From: Aquiflexum sp. TKW24L
GTDB taxonomy: Bacteria > Bacteroidota > Bacteroidia > Cytophagales > Cyclobacteriaceae
NCBI RefSeq assembly: GCF_023502205.1
Contig: NZ_JAMFLG010000007.1
Location: forward strand, 62,001 to 126,000
Length of the DNA stretch: 64,000 nt
Reading direction: 5' to 3'
Positions 1 to 8,856 of the stretch are shown here, one piece after another; the first letter of the stretch is position 1; each line of letters starts with the position of its first letter. Position numbers and translations under genes: made by a program. The notes beneath the pieces are model-generated. The model had not been told where the DNA came from. It did not search any database and saw only the letters and a program-made list of their open reading frames with translations.

Positions 1-401
1 TGAAGGTGGAATTTTTTGAAAAAGATGCACCAAAGGCAGTTGATAACTTTATCGCACTTTCAAAAAAAGGATTTTACGATGGGTTGACTTTCCATAGGGT
101 AATACCAAATTTCATGATTCAAGGAGGCTGCCCCAATGGAACGGGCACAGGTGGTCCCGGTTACAAAATCGACTGTGAGTTGACAGGTGATAACCAATAC
201 CATGACAGAGGCGTTCTTTCAATGGCACATGCAGGCAGAAACACAGGGGGTTCCCAGTTTTTTATCTGCCATAGCCGAGACAATACCAAGCACTTGGACA
301 GAAACCACACCTGCTTTGGAAAAGTTGTAGATGGACTAGAAGTTATTGACGCGATCCGTCAAGGAGATAAAATTGAAAAAATTACCATTCTCGAAGATTA
401 A
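1..401 (+). CDS. Cyclophilin-type peptidyl-prolyl cis-trans isomerase, 5' end missing
   Basis: C-terminal ~133 codons of a single-domain cyclophilin, which catalyses cis-trans isomerisation of prolyl bonds during folding. The fold signature is clear: [13 protein letters not shown] with the catalytic Arg, then the [14 protein letters not shown] loop, [16 protein letters not shown] and [11 protein letters not shown]. The reading frame is already open at base 3, and residues before the GTG at base 6 (K-V-E-F-F) continue the family pattern, so that GTG is not the start and the gene begins left of the window. The position usually holding the cyclosporin-contacting Trp is His (KHLDRNH). No signal peptide can be judged. 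A strong terminator follows 5 bp after the stop. Confidence 0.93.
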   Translation, partial: KVEFFEKDAPKAVDNFIALSKKGFYDGLTFHRVIPNFMIQGGCPNGTGTGGPGYKIDCELTGDNQYHDRGVLSMAHAGRNTGGSQFFICHSRDNTKHLDRNHTCFGKVVDGLEVIDAIRQGDKIEKITILED

Positions 402-405
402 GTAC

Positions 406-437
406 AAAGGCCTGAAGTGATTCAGGCCTTTCTTTTT
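406..437 (+). terminator. Rho-independent terminator of the cyclophilin gene
   Basis: Perfect 11-bp stem AAAGGCCTGAA / TTCAGGCCTTT with a 4-nt GTGA loop, followed by CTTTTTT. It separates the cyclophilin from the convergent nucleoside transporter gene. Confidence 0.9.
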
Positions 438-1719
438 TAGAATAAAGCTCCCGCTATGGTGGCTGTCATCAGACAGGCCAATGTTGCCGCCATCAACGCT
501 CTCATTCCTAATTTTGATAAATTTCCCTGTTGGTTAGGAGCTATACTGCCTATCCCTCCAACCTGAATGGCAATAGAACTGAAGTTAGAAAAACCACATA
601 ATGCATAGGTCGCAATTACGATGGATTTGGAGGAAAGTGTACCTGCATTTTTCATGTCCGCCAAACTTAAATAAGCGACAAATTCATTGATCACGGTTTT
701 TTGGCCTACAGAGATCCTACCTGTAAGGTTTGACTCCATTCAATGCCTATCACCCATGCAAATACCCTAAAAATCTGACCCAATATATATTCTAAGGAAA
801 ATCCGGAGAACTGACCATTGGTCGAAGATACAATGACCTCATTCAAGCCTGTATAATTTCCAATGAGCCCGGAAAGAATATAATTAAGGGCCGCAATCAC
901 AGCAATAAAAGCCAACAGCATTCCTCCTACATTCAGTGCCAATTTTAACCCCTCAGAAGCGCCAATAGACATGGCGTCAATCAGGTTGACGCCCATACTT
1001 TCCTCATTTACTTCCAGCTTACTATTGATGGCTTCGCGGTCTGTTTCCGGAATCATGATTTTGGACATGACGATGGCAGCAGGTGCGTTCATGATACTCG
1101 CACCCAAGAGATACGCAGCAAACTTTGTCTGTTCTGCAGGACTGTCACCACCCAAAAATGCTACATAACCAGCCAATACACCTCCCGCAATAGTCGCCAT
1201 ACCGCCTGTCATTAAACACATCAATTCTGATTTTGACATGGTAGGGATAAAAGGCCGTACCAAAAGAGGTGCTTCTGTTTGTCCCAAAAATATATTTCCT
1301 GCAGCTGAGAGACTCTCTGGTCCCGATAGCCTCATCGTTCGGGCCATGACCCAAGCTATCCCAAAGACCACTTTTTGTAAAATTCCTAGATAATAAAGTC
1401 CCGCAGACACTGTCGAAAAAAAGATAATGGTGGGTAAAACCTGAAATGCAAATATGAATCCAAAAGTATTAGTCGCTAAATCACCGAAAATAAATGTCGC
1501 ACCATCAGCAGAAAAGCTCAAAAATTTAACAAAAGCACGGCTAACTAAAGCGAAAATCTGAGCTACTGTCTCAACCTTCGTAATCAAAAATCCAAATAAT
1601 GCCTGAAGAGCAACCCCGATCCCTACAAGTCTCCAATCAACTCTTCTTTTATTAGATGAAAAAATAAACGCAACAGATAGCAAAACCAAAATACCTAACA
1701 AACCTCTAAAATAATCCAT
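437..1719 (-). pseudogene. NupC/CNT-family nucleoside transporter, apparent single-base frameshift
   Basis: Concentrative nucleoside:cation symporter of the inner membrane. The N-terminal frame (706-1719, 337 residues) runs from MDYFRGLLG to IEWSQTLQVGSL and then hits TAG. The C-terminal frame (437-739) resumes with VGQKTVINEFVAYLSL and continues to the natural end TATIAGALF. The family motif across the junction is normally ...LQVGSLLGQKTVINEF. Inserting one T in the minus-strand CTGTAGGCC (+ strand about 703-711) restores GSLLGQKTV exactly, giving a normal ~425-residue protein. No other damage is visible, so the lesion is either very recent, a sequencing or assembly error, or a programmed shift; no slippery heptamer is evident at the site. 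It lies downstream of the nuclease gene, beyond a terminator. Confidence 0.85.
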
Positions 1720-1799
1720 GCAATAGTTTAGATTAAATTTTATTCATTTATTCAAATTTTAAAGGGCGTGATGGTTTCAAAAAAATCCCCTCTCTCCAG

Positions 1800-1831
1800 A
1801 AAAAAGTAAACCTGGCTTTGACCAGGCTTAC
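1800..1831 (-). terminator. Terminator of the etfB-etfA-nuclease operon
   Basis: On the minus strand GTAAGCCTGG / CCAGGTTTAC form a 10-bp stem with one mismatch and a 6-nt loop, followed by TTTTTT. It begins 3 bp after the nuclease stop codon. Confidence 0.8.
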
Positions 1832-1834
1832 AAC

Positions 1835-2437
1835 TCAGTTTCTCCTGTTTATTTCATCTCTTATTCTTGCTGCCTTTTCATAATCCTCGTTAATGATGGC
1901 TTTATCGAGCATTTGATTGAGCTTATCTAGGCTAAAATCCTTTAAGGAATCCGTGCTTCTTGGAGTAGTGGCAGAAGTCTTACCGGATTTGATCTGCTTT
2001 TGTGGATCTTTCTTTTCTTCCTCTTCATTGAATTCAATGGCCGCCTCGGACATGACCTTTGAAACACAATAGATCGGAGCATCAAATCTTACTGCAATTG
2101 CTATTGCATCCGAAGGCCTTGTATCTATTTCCACAGTTTTGGAGACATTTTTACATACTAATTTTGCATAAAACACCCCTTCTCGCATATCTGAAATTAA
2201 AATATGGTCAATGGAAAAGTTGAAGTTTGAAGAAAAAGATTTGAACAGGTCATGCGTCATAGGCCTATTTGGAATGATTTTCTCTATTTCAATGGCAATG
2301 GCCTGGGCTTCAAACATTCCGATAACTATAGGAAGTCTCCTACTCCCACCTATTTCTCCCATTACCAAAGTAAAAGAGCCTGACTGAGAGTGGTTTGATG
2401 ATAATCCTAAAATTTCGAGTTCAATAGTTTGATCCAC
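1835..2437 (-). CDS. Bifunctional nuclease (BFN/DUF151) family protein with C-terminal UVR motif
   Basis: A 200-residue cytoplasmic protein. Residues 1-135 form the BFN domain (LPIVIGMFEAQAIAIEIE, then TRPSDAIAIAVRFDAPIYV-like core, here ending PIYCVSKVM), a family with RNase/DNase activity in characterised members. An acidic and lysine-rich linker (about 136-165) leads to a UVR-like helix pair (LNQMLDKAIINEDYEKAARI). This two-part layout is usual in Bacteroidota. It starts 6 bp after the etfA stop, so it is probably co-transcribed with etfBA. Its real substrate here is unknown. Confidence 0.9.
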   Translation of the reverse strand: MDQTIELEILGLSSNHSQSGSFTLVMGEIGGSRRLPIVIGMFEAQAIAIEIEKIIPNRPMTHDLFKSFSSNFNFSIDHILISDMREGVFYAKLVCKNVSKTVEIDTRPSDAIAIAVRFDAPIYCVSKVMSEAAIEFNEEEEKKDPQKQIKSGKTSATTPRSTDSLKDFSLDKLNQMLDKAIINEDYEKAARIRDEINRRN

Positions 2438-2443
2438 AGTTAT

Positions 2444-3412
2444 TTATTTTTGGGCTTTAACGGCTTCAGTTAGTTTTGGAAGAATTTCAAATGCATCTCC
2501 GACAATGCCATAGTCTGCGGCTTTGAAGAACGGAGCTTCAGGATCTTTATTGATAACCACAATGTATTTTGATGAATTTACGCCCGCAAGATGTTGAATA
2601 GCACCCGAAATTCCAACAGCTATATATAAAGTCGGGGCAACTTTTACACCTGTCTGTCCCACGTGCTCATGATGTGGTCTCCAGCCAATGTCAGATACTG
2701 GTTTGGAACAACCTGTAGCAGCACCAAGTTCATGAGCCAATTCCTCTATCATTCCCCAATTCTCGGGACCCTTCATTCCTCTACCTCCAGAAACAACAAT
2801 ATCTGCCTCCGGAAGTAAAATTTCACCGGTAGCCTTATCTGTAGAAGTGATTTTTGTCGCGAAATTTTCTGGAGCTATATCAAGTAAAACTTCCTCAACT
2901 GCTGCACTACCACCGTCCGTTTTCAGATCTACAGCATTCTTTCTTACTGCCAGGATCTTATGCTCTGTATTTACCTGGGTTTCAGCAAAAGCCTTTCCTG
3001 TGTAAATACTTCTTTTCACTTTGTATCCGGAAGAGGTATCGGGAAGTTCCACAACATTAGAAACCAATCCGGCATCCAATTTTATAGCTAATCTAGAGGC
3101 CACAGCATCTCCCAAGGAGGATTTAGCCAAGACCAAAGTAGTAGCGTTTACTTTCTTATACACTTGAGCTACTGCCTCCGCATGTGCTTGAATGATCCCT
3201 TCTGTCAATTTTGAATCATTTACATGGAGGACTTTTGAAGCTCCTGCTGTTCCTGCTTTTGCCAATTCATCAGAGGAAATAGACCCTAATGCTACTGCAA
3301 TAACATCTCCCGATGAAAGCTTTTCAGACAAAGCTTTGGCATAAGAAATGGCTTCTAAACTTGTTTTTTTTACGGAACCTTCCGCATGCTCTATATATAC
3401 TAAAACTGACAT
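2444..3412 (-). CDS. etfA: Electron transfer flavoprotein subunit alpha
   Basis: 322-residue large subunit of ETF, which carries FAD and passes electrons from acyl-CoA and other dehydrogenases to the respiratory chain. The C-terminal FAD domain is diagnostic: VVSGGRGMKGPENW, PVSDIGWRPHHEHVGQTG, IAVGISGAIQHLAG and VVINKDPEAPFF. The N-terminal half has the ETF alpha/beta Rossmann-like fold. It lies 35 bp downstream of etfB, as in most genomes, and ahead of the nuclease gene. Length is normal. Confidence 0.97.
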   Translation of the reverse strand: MSVLVYIEHAEGSVKKTSLEAISYAKALSEKLSSGDVIAVALGSISSDELAKAGTAGASKVLHVNDSKLTEGIIQAHAEAVAQVYKKVNATTLVLAKSSLGDAVASRLAIKLDAGLVSNVVELPDTSSGYKVKRSIYTGKAFAETQVNTEHKILAVRKNAVDLKTDGGSAAVEEVLLDIAPENFATKITSTDKATGEILLPEADIVVSGGRGMKGPENWGMIEELAHELGAATGCSKPVSDIGWRPHHEHVGQTGVKVAPTLYIAVGISGAIQHLAGVNSSKYIVVINKDPEAPFFKAADYGIVGDAFEILPKLTEAVKAQK

Positions 3413-3447
3413 ATCAATTTGTTTTTCAGATGCTTATTAAATAATTA

Positions 3448-4185
3448 TTAAAGTACTTTTGCTTCGTTTTTGAGCAATCTCACCAATTCACCCACATTGT
3501 CTTTGTCGACTAACTTTACCGCTCCTTTAGCTGGAGGCAATACAAAAGAAAAGACATCGGTGGCGACATTATCGGAAGTTGGTTCTACTACTACCAGCGG
3601 TTTTGTTCTTGCAGACATGATGCCTCTCATATTGGGGATTTTCCATTCTGCTATCGGTTCTTGGCATCCGGCAATCAATGGAAGAGTGGCTTCCACATCT
3701 TCTTTTCCTCCTTCTATTTCTCTTGCCATTTTTACTTTTTCACCTTCAATTTCTAACTTCATTACCGGAGAGACAGAAGGCAGACCAAGCAATTCCCCAA
3801 CCATCCCATGAACCATCCCGCCATTAAAGTCTATGGACTCTCTGCCCATTAAGATCAGGTCATAATTATTTTGCCTCGCAATAGCGGCAATCTGTTTTGC
3901 TACAAACAAAGAATCTTTAGGAAATGAATTGACTCGGATGGCATCGTCTGCCCCAATCGCCAATGCTTTTCTCAAAGTTGGTTCAGTTTCAGCCTCACCG
4001 ACATTCAAAACCGTTAAGCTGGCTCCCAACTGTTCTTTAAGCTCTACCGCCCTCGCCAAAGCATAATCATCATAAGGTCCAATGATGAACTGTACTCCGT
4101 TTTTATCAAACTTGGTATTATTATCTGTAAACTGGATTTTGGATGTAGTATCCGGTACGTGGGTAATGCAAACAAGAATTTTCAT
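3448..4185 (-). CDS. etfB: Electron transfer flavoprotein subunit beta
   Basis: 245-residue small ETF subunit, binding AMP and pairing with EtfA. It begins MKILVCITHVPDTTSKI and carries the beta-subunit core NKNGVQFIIGP-like segment, DDYALARAVELKE, KALAIGADDAIRV and the C-terminal CQEPIAEWKIPNMRGIMSART recognition loop region. It is the first gene of the minus-strand operon etfB-etfA-BFN nuclease and is divergent from the TPR gene across 73 bp, which must hold both promoters. Confidence 0.97.
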   Translation of the reverse strand: MKILVCITHVPDTTSKIQFTDNNTKFDKNGVQFIIGPYDDYALARAVELKEQLGASLTVLNVGEAETEPTLRKALAIGADDAIRVNSFPKDSLFVAKQIAAIARQNNYDLILMGRESIDFNGGMVHGMVGELLGLPSVSPVMKLEIEGEKVKMAREIEGGKEDVEATLPLIAGCQEPIAEWKIPNMRGIMSARTKPLVVVEPTSDNVATDVFSFVLPPAKGAVKLVDKDNVGELVRLLKNEAKVL

Positions 4186-4258
4186 CTATAAATTTTTAGG
4201 TTATTTATTTTTAAATTGCGTGAATTTAGTAATTAGGCTATAATATAAAAAAGAATTC

Positions 4259-4591
4259 ATGTCCAAAGTGGCACGTATTGCAATGTTAAAATCATTTGTC
4301 GAACAGGAACCTGAAAATCCTTTCAATTACTATGCCTTGGCTCTTGAACACCTTGACTTTGATTTAAATTCCGCCACTGATTATTTCAAAAAACTTTTGG
4401 AGGAATATCCCGAATACCTACCGACCTATTTTCATGCTGCTTCATTTTTTGCCGATCAAGGAGAAGTAACTTCTTCCAAAAATATTTATGAGAAGGGAAT
4501 CCAATTGGCTGAATTTCAAAAAGATGAAAAAGCCATCAAGGAACTGAAAAACAGTTACCAAAATTTTTTATTCGAAAACGATCTTTATTAA
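4259..4591 (+). CDS. Small tetratricopeptide-repeat protein
   Basis: 110 residues, mostly helical, with TPR-like repeats: NPFNYYALALEHLDFD..ATDYFKKLLEEYPEYLPTYF and ADQGEVTSSKNIYEKGIQLAE. There is no signal peptide and no extra domain. This kind of protein is commonly found near etf or dnaB in related genomes, but its partner is not known. Its stop codon overlaps the end of the convergent oxidoreductase gene by 4 bp, leaving no room for a separate terminator. Confidence 0.8.
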   Translation: MSKVARIAMLKSFVEQEPENPFNYYALALEHLDFDLNSATDYFKKLLEEYPEYLPTYFHAASFFADQGEVTSSKNIYEKGIQLAEFQKDEKAIKELKNSYQNFLFENDLY

Positions 4592-5589
4592 GAAATTTTG
4601 ATGACAATTTTGCCCATTTGCTTTCCTTCCTTCATTCTGTCGAAAGCTTGAACTGCACCTTCAAAATCAAAAACTCTGTCAATCAGTGGGACAATCTTAT
4701 TTTCCTTGACAAAGTTTAGCATATTTTCAAAATCTGAATCATTTCCCATTGTGCTGCCTATCAGCTTGACCTGGTTCCAAAAGACTCTCCTGCTTTCAAA
4801 TCCAGTTGAATTTCCTCTTGTAGCTCCATAAAAAACGATCCTCCCAGCTGGTTTTGTGACTTTAATGAGATTATTCAAAGTATCTCCCATGGCGCTGTCC
4901 ATAATCAGGTCAAAGCCACCACATTCGGACATAGCCTTTTCAGTCCATTTTTCATTGGTGTAATTGAATCCACCGGAGCAACCTAACTCCAAGGCCTTCT
5001 GAATTTTATCATCATTGCTACTGCTTACGAATACTTTTGCTCCAAGACTTAAAGCAAACTGGACCCCAAATTGAGCCACTCCACCTCCAAAACCTGTAAC
5101 CAATACTTGATCCTTGGCTTGGATATTTCCTTGCTGAAACAAAGCCCGATAAGCTGTCACTCCTCCCAAAGGTAGCGCTGCTGCTTCGTCCCAATCCAAA
5201 TGGTCAGGCTTAGAATGTAATCTATTTGATTTCACTTGGACAAACTCCGCCAATGTACCATGCTCAGGCATGCCCATGATTTTGAATTCTTTTGACTGCA
5301 CATCAGGGTTAGCTCCCCAATCGGATGCAGGATTGATGATCACTTCTTTTCCGATCCATTTTGGATCGACATCCTGACCAACCTCAACCACAATTCCTGA
5401 AGCATCCGAACCCAAAATAATTCCATCTTTCAGATTTGCATATTTTCCCTGACGGCACCATTCATCTCGGTGGTTTAGGGAAGCCGACTTAACCTCGATC
5501 CTAACTTCATCTGAAGGCAAAACAGGCAAAGAAATATCAACCGATTCAATGCCTTCAGCAAGTTTTCTATTGAGAACGATAGCCTTCAT
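4588..5589 (-). CDS. Zinc-independent MDR-family dehydrogenase / quinone oxidoreductase-like
   Basis: 333-residue medium-chain dehydrogenase/reductase. The N-terminal GroES-like domain (SLNHRDEWCRQGKY, LGSDASGIVVEVG) is followed by the nucleotide-binding Rossmann fold around residues 155-185 (VLVTGFGGGVAQFGVQFAL, a GxGxxxxxG variant) and a C-terminal return (GRIVFYGATRG, MKEGKQMGKIVIKI). The structural-zinc Cys cluster of true zinc alcohol dehydrogenases is absent. Likely NADPH-dependent reduction of an enone, quinone or aldehyde; the substrate cannot be read. It begins 49 bp after dnaB on the same strand, so it may be transcribed from the dnaB promoter. Confidence 0.85.
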   Translation of the reverse strand: MKAIVLNRKLAEGIESVDISLPVLPSDEVRIEVKSASLNHRDEWCRQGKYANLKDGIILGSDASGIVVEVGQDVDPKWIGKEVIINPASDWGANPDVQSKEFKIMGMPEHGTLAEFVQVKSNRLHSKPDHLDWDEAAALPLGGVTAYRALFQQGNIQAKDQVLVTGFGGGVAQFGVQFALSLGAKVFVSSSNDDKIQKALELGCSGGFNYTNEKWTEKAMSECGGFDLIMDSAMGDTLNNLIKVTKPAGRIVFYGATRGNSTGFESRRVFWNQVKLIGSTMGNDSDFENMLNFVKENKIVPLIDRVFDFEGAVQAFDRMKEGKQMGKIVIKIS

Positions 5590-5637
5590 AAGGGAAGAAA
5601 TAAGTTGATAAATGAAATTGAGTAATATGTGATCCGA

Positions 5638-7227
5638 TTAAAACGGCGCAGGTTTGTTGCTTCCAAGTCCACCTGGAAAAGTATCATCCAAATCTCCACC
5701 ATTGGCTTTGCTGGAAAGCCTGATGGTATTTCCTGATTCAAAAGCCTGTCCAGAAGATCCGCTTGGGAATTTGTGACCATAAAGCGGTTCTTGGGATTTG
5801 TAGGGAGTGTTCATTTCGAGGTCAGTAAACTTGGTGTATTTACCGATGAATCTCAGCTTGACAGTATCCAGGGAACCATTTCTGTGCTTGGCAATGATCA
5901 CCTCTCCTACTCCGGCCGTGGAATTTCCATCCTCATCCTCGGTTATACCATAATATTCAGGTCGGTAAAGGAACATGACCATATCAGCATCTTGCTCGAT
6001 GGCTCCTGATTCCCTCAAATCCGACAATTGAGGACGCTTGTCACCGCCTCTGGTTTCTACCGCTCTTGACAATTGGGAAAGGGCAATCACCGGCACACTC
6101 AATTCTTTGGCGATCTTCTTTAGAGCCCTTGAAATACTTGCAATTTCCTGTTCCCTGTTTCCTCCCATTCCACCATTCTTATTATCTCCTGACATCAGTT
6201 GAAGGTAATCAACTACTATCATCTGGATGTCATGTTGGGCTTTGAGTTTCCGGCATTTTGCCCTCAGTTCCAAAATCGAAAGTGCAGGAGTATCATCTAC
6301 GAAAAGGGGGGCTTTGGAAAGTTTCCCAGTTTTGTGTACCAATTGCTCCCATTCATATTCTGCAAGGTTTCCTTTTTTGATCTTTTCAGAATCCAGTTCA
6401 GCCTCTGATGAAATCAGACGGTTGACTAACTGAATTGAAGACATCTCTAATGAAAATATCGCTACAGGTCGGTTATGATCAACAGCTGCATTTCTTAAAA
6501 CTGATAATACAAAAGCTGTTTTTCCCATAGCGGGTCTTGCTGCGATGATGACCAAGTCGGATTTTTGCCATCCCGAGGTAACCCTATCCAAAGCAGTAAA
6601 TCCACTTGGAACCCCAGTTAGGCCGTCTTTTTGGCCCTTTTTGGATTCCAGTTCTGTGATAGCTTCTTTGAGGATCGAGCGCATATCCGAATAGTTCTTT
6701 CGGATATTTTGTTCAGAAATCTGAAAAAGTGACTGCTCCATTTTATCTAACAACTCAAAAACATCCGTAGTGTCTTCGAAGGCTTCCCGCTGAACTTCCG
6801 AGGCAATGCTTATAATATCCCTTTTCATGGACTGCTCAGTGACAATCCTTGCGTGGTATTCAATATTGGCAGCAGAAGAAACCCTAGACGTTAATTCGGT
6901 GATGAAAAAAGCACCTCCAGCCATTTCCAATTGTCCTTTTTTACGAAGTTGGTTGGTAACGGTCAGTAAGTCGATCGGTTGACTATCTGAAAACAAATCC
7001 AGGATGGCAGAAAAAATTACTTTATGGGATTCTTTATAAAAACTTTCGGGTTTCAAAATATCCACGACAGCGGTCAAAGCATCCTTCTCCAACATCAATG
7101 CACCCAACACAGCCTCTTCCAAATCAGTAGCCTGTGGTGGTAATTTCCCCATGCCTGATGTAAGCCCCAAATCCGGTTTCCTTCTGTTGGTAATCCTATC
7201 TTTTCCTGTAGGTTTATTGTCTGCCAT
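5638..7227 (-). CDS. dnaB: Replicative DNA helicase DnaB
   Basis: 529-residue hexameric helicase that unwinds DNA at the fork. The N-terminal primase-interacting domain (about 28-130, LPPQATDLEEAVLGALMLE) leads into the RecA-like motor with Walker A ARPAMGKTA (230-238), EMSS motif H1a (261-264) and Walker B IVVDYLQLM (337-345), then SQLSRAVE and SDLRESGAIEQDAD. A glycine/asparagine tail is typical of Bacteroidota. No intein interrupts it. Start uncertain: a good -10-like box (7233-7240) lies only 6 bp before the ATG, so the mRNA may be nearly leaderless, or translation may begin at Met26 (about 7152), close to where conservation starts. Confidence 0.96.
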   Translation of the reverse strand: MADNKPTGKDRITNRRKPDLGLTSGMGKLPPQATDLEEAVLGALMLEKDALTAVVDILKPESFYKESHKVIFSAILDLFSDSQPIDLLTVTNQLRKKGQLEMAGGAFFITELTSRVSSAANIEYHARIVTEQSMKRDIISIASEVQREAFEDTTDVFELLDKMEQSLFQISEQNIRKNYSDMRSILKEAITELESKKGQKDGLTGVPSGFTALDRVTSGWQKSDLVIIAARPAMGKTAFVLSVLRNAAVDHNRPVAIFSLEMSSIQLVNRLISSEAELDSEKIKKGNLAEYEWEQLVHKTGKLSKAPLFVDDTPALSILELRAKCRKLKAQHDIQMIVVDYLQLMSGDNKNGGMGGNREQEIASISRALKKIAKELSVPVIALSQLSRAVETRGGDKRPQLSDLRESGAIEQDADMVMFLYRPEYYGITEDEDGNSTAGVGEVIIAKHRNGSLDTVKLRFIGKYTKFTDLEMNTPYKSQEPLYGHKFPSGSSGQAFESGNTIRLSSKANGGDLDDTFPGGLGSNKPAPF

Positions 7228-7232
7228 AGTAA

Positions 7233-7240
7233 CAAAAGTA
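7233..7240 (-). promoter_or_regulatory. Probable -10-like box of the dnaB promoter
   Basis: Minus-strand TACTTTTG matches the Bacteroidota -7 consensus TAnnTTTG. No convincing TTTG -33 box at 19 nt was seen. The predicted transcript start falls at about the annotated dnaB ATG. Confidence 0.45.
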
Positions 7241-7456
7241 GCCCGTTTGGTGGTATATTTTTAAACAAGTTATACACCCTGTTATCAACAAAAATGCTAA
7301 CCTTTAGATTATCAAATCCTTAAGATGTTAACGACTTGAGACTAGCTTAAATTATTTTTTTTCTCTTCTAATCAACTTTAATTCTGCAAATGAATTGGAG
7401 GTTTCAAAATCCCAAAATTAATCCACAATCATTCTTTTCAGATTGCCTTGATTGAT

Positions 7457-7464
7457 TACTTTTG
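7457..7464 (+). promoter_or_regulatory. Probable -10-like box of the mpl promoter
   Basis: TACTTTTG matches TAnnTTTG and ends 18 bp before the chosen mpl ATG. It covers an upstream in-frame TTG at 7462, which is therefore not the start. The -33 position holds only TTTT. Confidence 0.5.
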
Positions 7465-7482
7465 GTCATTGCTGAAAACATT

Positions 7483-8856
7483 ATGTCAAAAAAATATCAC
7501 TTTATCGCCATTGGTGGCGCGGTCATGCATAACCTGGCACTTTCAATGGTGGCCAAAGGGTATGAAGTCACCGGTTCAGATGATGAAATCTATGAACCAT
7601 CGAGAACCAGATTGGAAAAAGCAGGAATATTACCTAAGGCAAAAGGTTGGTTTGCAGAGAAAATAAGTGAAAATCTTGATGGTATTATTCTTGGAATGCA
7701 TGCCAGAATTGATAATCCTGAACTACAAAAAGCAAAAGAGCTGAAGATACCTGTTTTCTCCTTTCCGGAATTTATATACGAACAAAGCCAGGATAAAAAA
7801 AGAGTGGTCATTTCAGGTAGTCATGGCAAAACGACTATCACTTCCATGATTTTGCATGTTCTGCAATACCACGGATTGGACTTTGATTACCTTGTTGGTG
7901 CTCAGATAGAGGGGTTTGATTTGATGGTCAAACTTTCGGATGCACCCATCATCATCATCGAAGGAGACGAGTATTTGACTTCACCTTTGGATAGAAGACC
8001 TAAGTTTTTCCATTACCACCATGATATCCTGCTCATGAGTGGAATTGCTTGGGATCATTTCAATGTCTTCCCAACTTTTGAGAATTACAAGGAACAATTT
8101 GAGATTTTGGTCAATATGACTCCTGATGGAGGAACGTTCATTTATTGTCAGGAAGATGAGCATGTCAATGCATTGGGTATGAAATGTGATCCAAATAAAC
8201 TTAACCTGATTCCTTACAAGGCACATCCCTATGAAATTCGGGAAGGCAAAACCTTTTTGATATCTGACAATAAGGAAGTGGAAATCAATATTTTTGGGGA
8301 ACATAACCTTCAAAATCTCCAAGGCGCACTTTACATCTGTGAATCTCTTGGCCTGACAAAAGACCAGTTTTACGTTGCCATTCCGGAATTTAAGGGAGCT
8401 GCAAAAAGGCAGGAAATACTGGCAAAATCGGAGACGGCCATCCTGTATAGGGATTTTGCGCATGCTCCATCCAAGCTGAAAGCTACTGTCAATGCGGTCA
8501 AAAATCAGTTTCCGGAAAGAAAACTGATAGCCGTTCAGGAATTGCATACTTACAGCTCGTTGAATAAGGATTTTGTGGACAACTATGCGCACACCTTTGA
8601 CATGGCTGATATTGCGGTTATCTATTTAAACCCAAAAGCCGTATCTTTGAAGAAACTTGAATTGATGGATGAAGAAACTCTTCAACATGCTTTCAAGAGA
8701 AAAGACCTTATACTTTTCACGGAAATCGATAAACTGAAAGATTTTCTAGAAACACAAAATTATCTATCTACCAATTTGTTATTGATGAGCTCGGGTAATT
8801 ATGATGACATGGACTTATCTATTCTCAAATCAAAAATCAATCAAATCCAATCCTAA
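7483..8856 (+). CDS. mpl: UDP-N-acetylmuramate:L-Ala-gamma-D-Glu-meso-DAP ligase (murein tripeptide recycling)
   Basis: 457-residue Mur-ligase-family enzyme that joins recycled murein tripeptide to UDP-MurNAc in the cytoplasm. It begins MSKKYHFIAIGGAVMHNLAL, with the Mpl-type UDP-binding loop, ATP P-loop GSHGKTT (112-118), IEGDEYLTSPLDRRPKF and the distinctive DFAHAPSKLKATV segment. This layout separates Mpl from MurC. The ATG at 7483 is preferred over an upstream TTG lying inside the promoter box. The stop overlaps the next ATG by one base (TAATG), so translation is probably coupled to the exonuclease. Confidence 0.94.
   Translation: MSKKYHFIAIGGAVMHNLALSMVAKGYEVTGSDDEIYEPSRTRLEKAGILPKAKGWFAEKISENLDGIILGMHARIDNPELQKAKELKIPVFSFPEFIYEQSQDKKRVVISGSHGKTTITSMILHVLQYHGLDFDYLVGAQIEGFDLMVKLSDAPIIIIEGDEYLTSPLDRRPKFFHYHHDILLMSGIAWDHFNVFPTFENYKEQFEILVNMTPDGGTFIYCQEDEHVNALGMKCDPNKLNLIPYKAHPYEIREGKTFLISDNKEVEINIFGEHNLQNLQGALYICESLGLTKDQFYVAIPEFKGAAKRQEILAKSETAILYRDFAHAPSKLKATVNAVKNQFPERKLIAVQELHTYSSLNKDFVDNYAHTFDMADIAVIYLNPKAVSLKKLELMDEETLQHAFKRKDLILFTEIDKLKDFLETQNYLSTNLLLMSSGNYDDMDLSILKSKINQIQS

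Noticed and set aside
7981-8592. 203-residue frame opposite mpl
   Set aside because: Antisense of conserved Mpl sequence; no ribosome site or homology.
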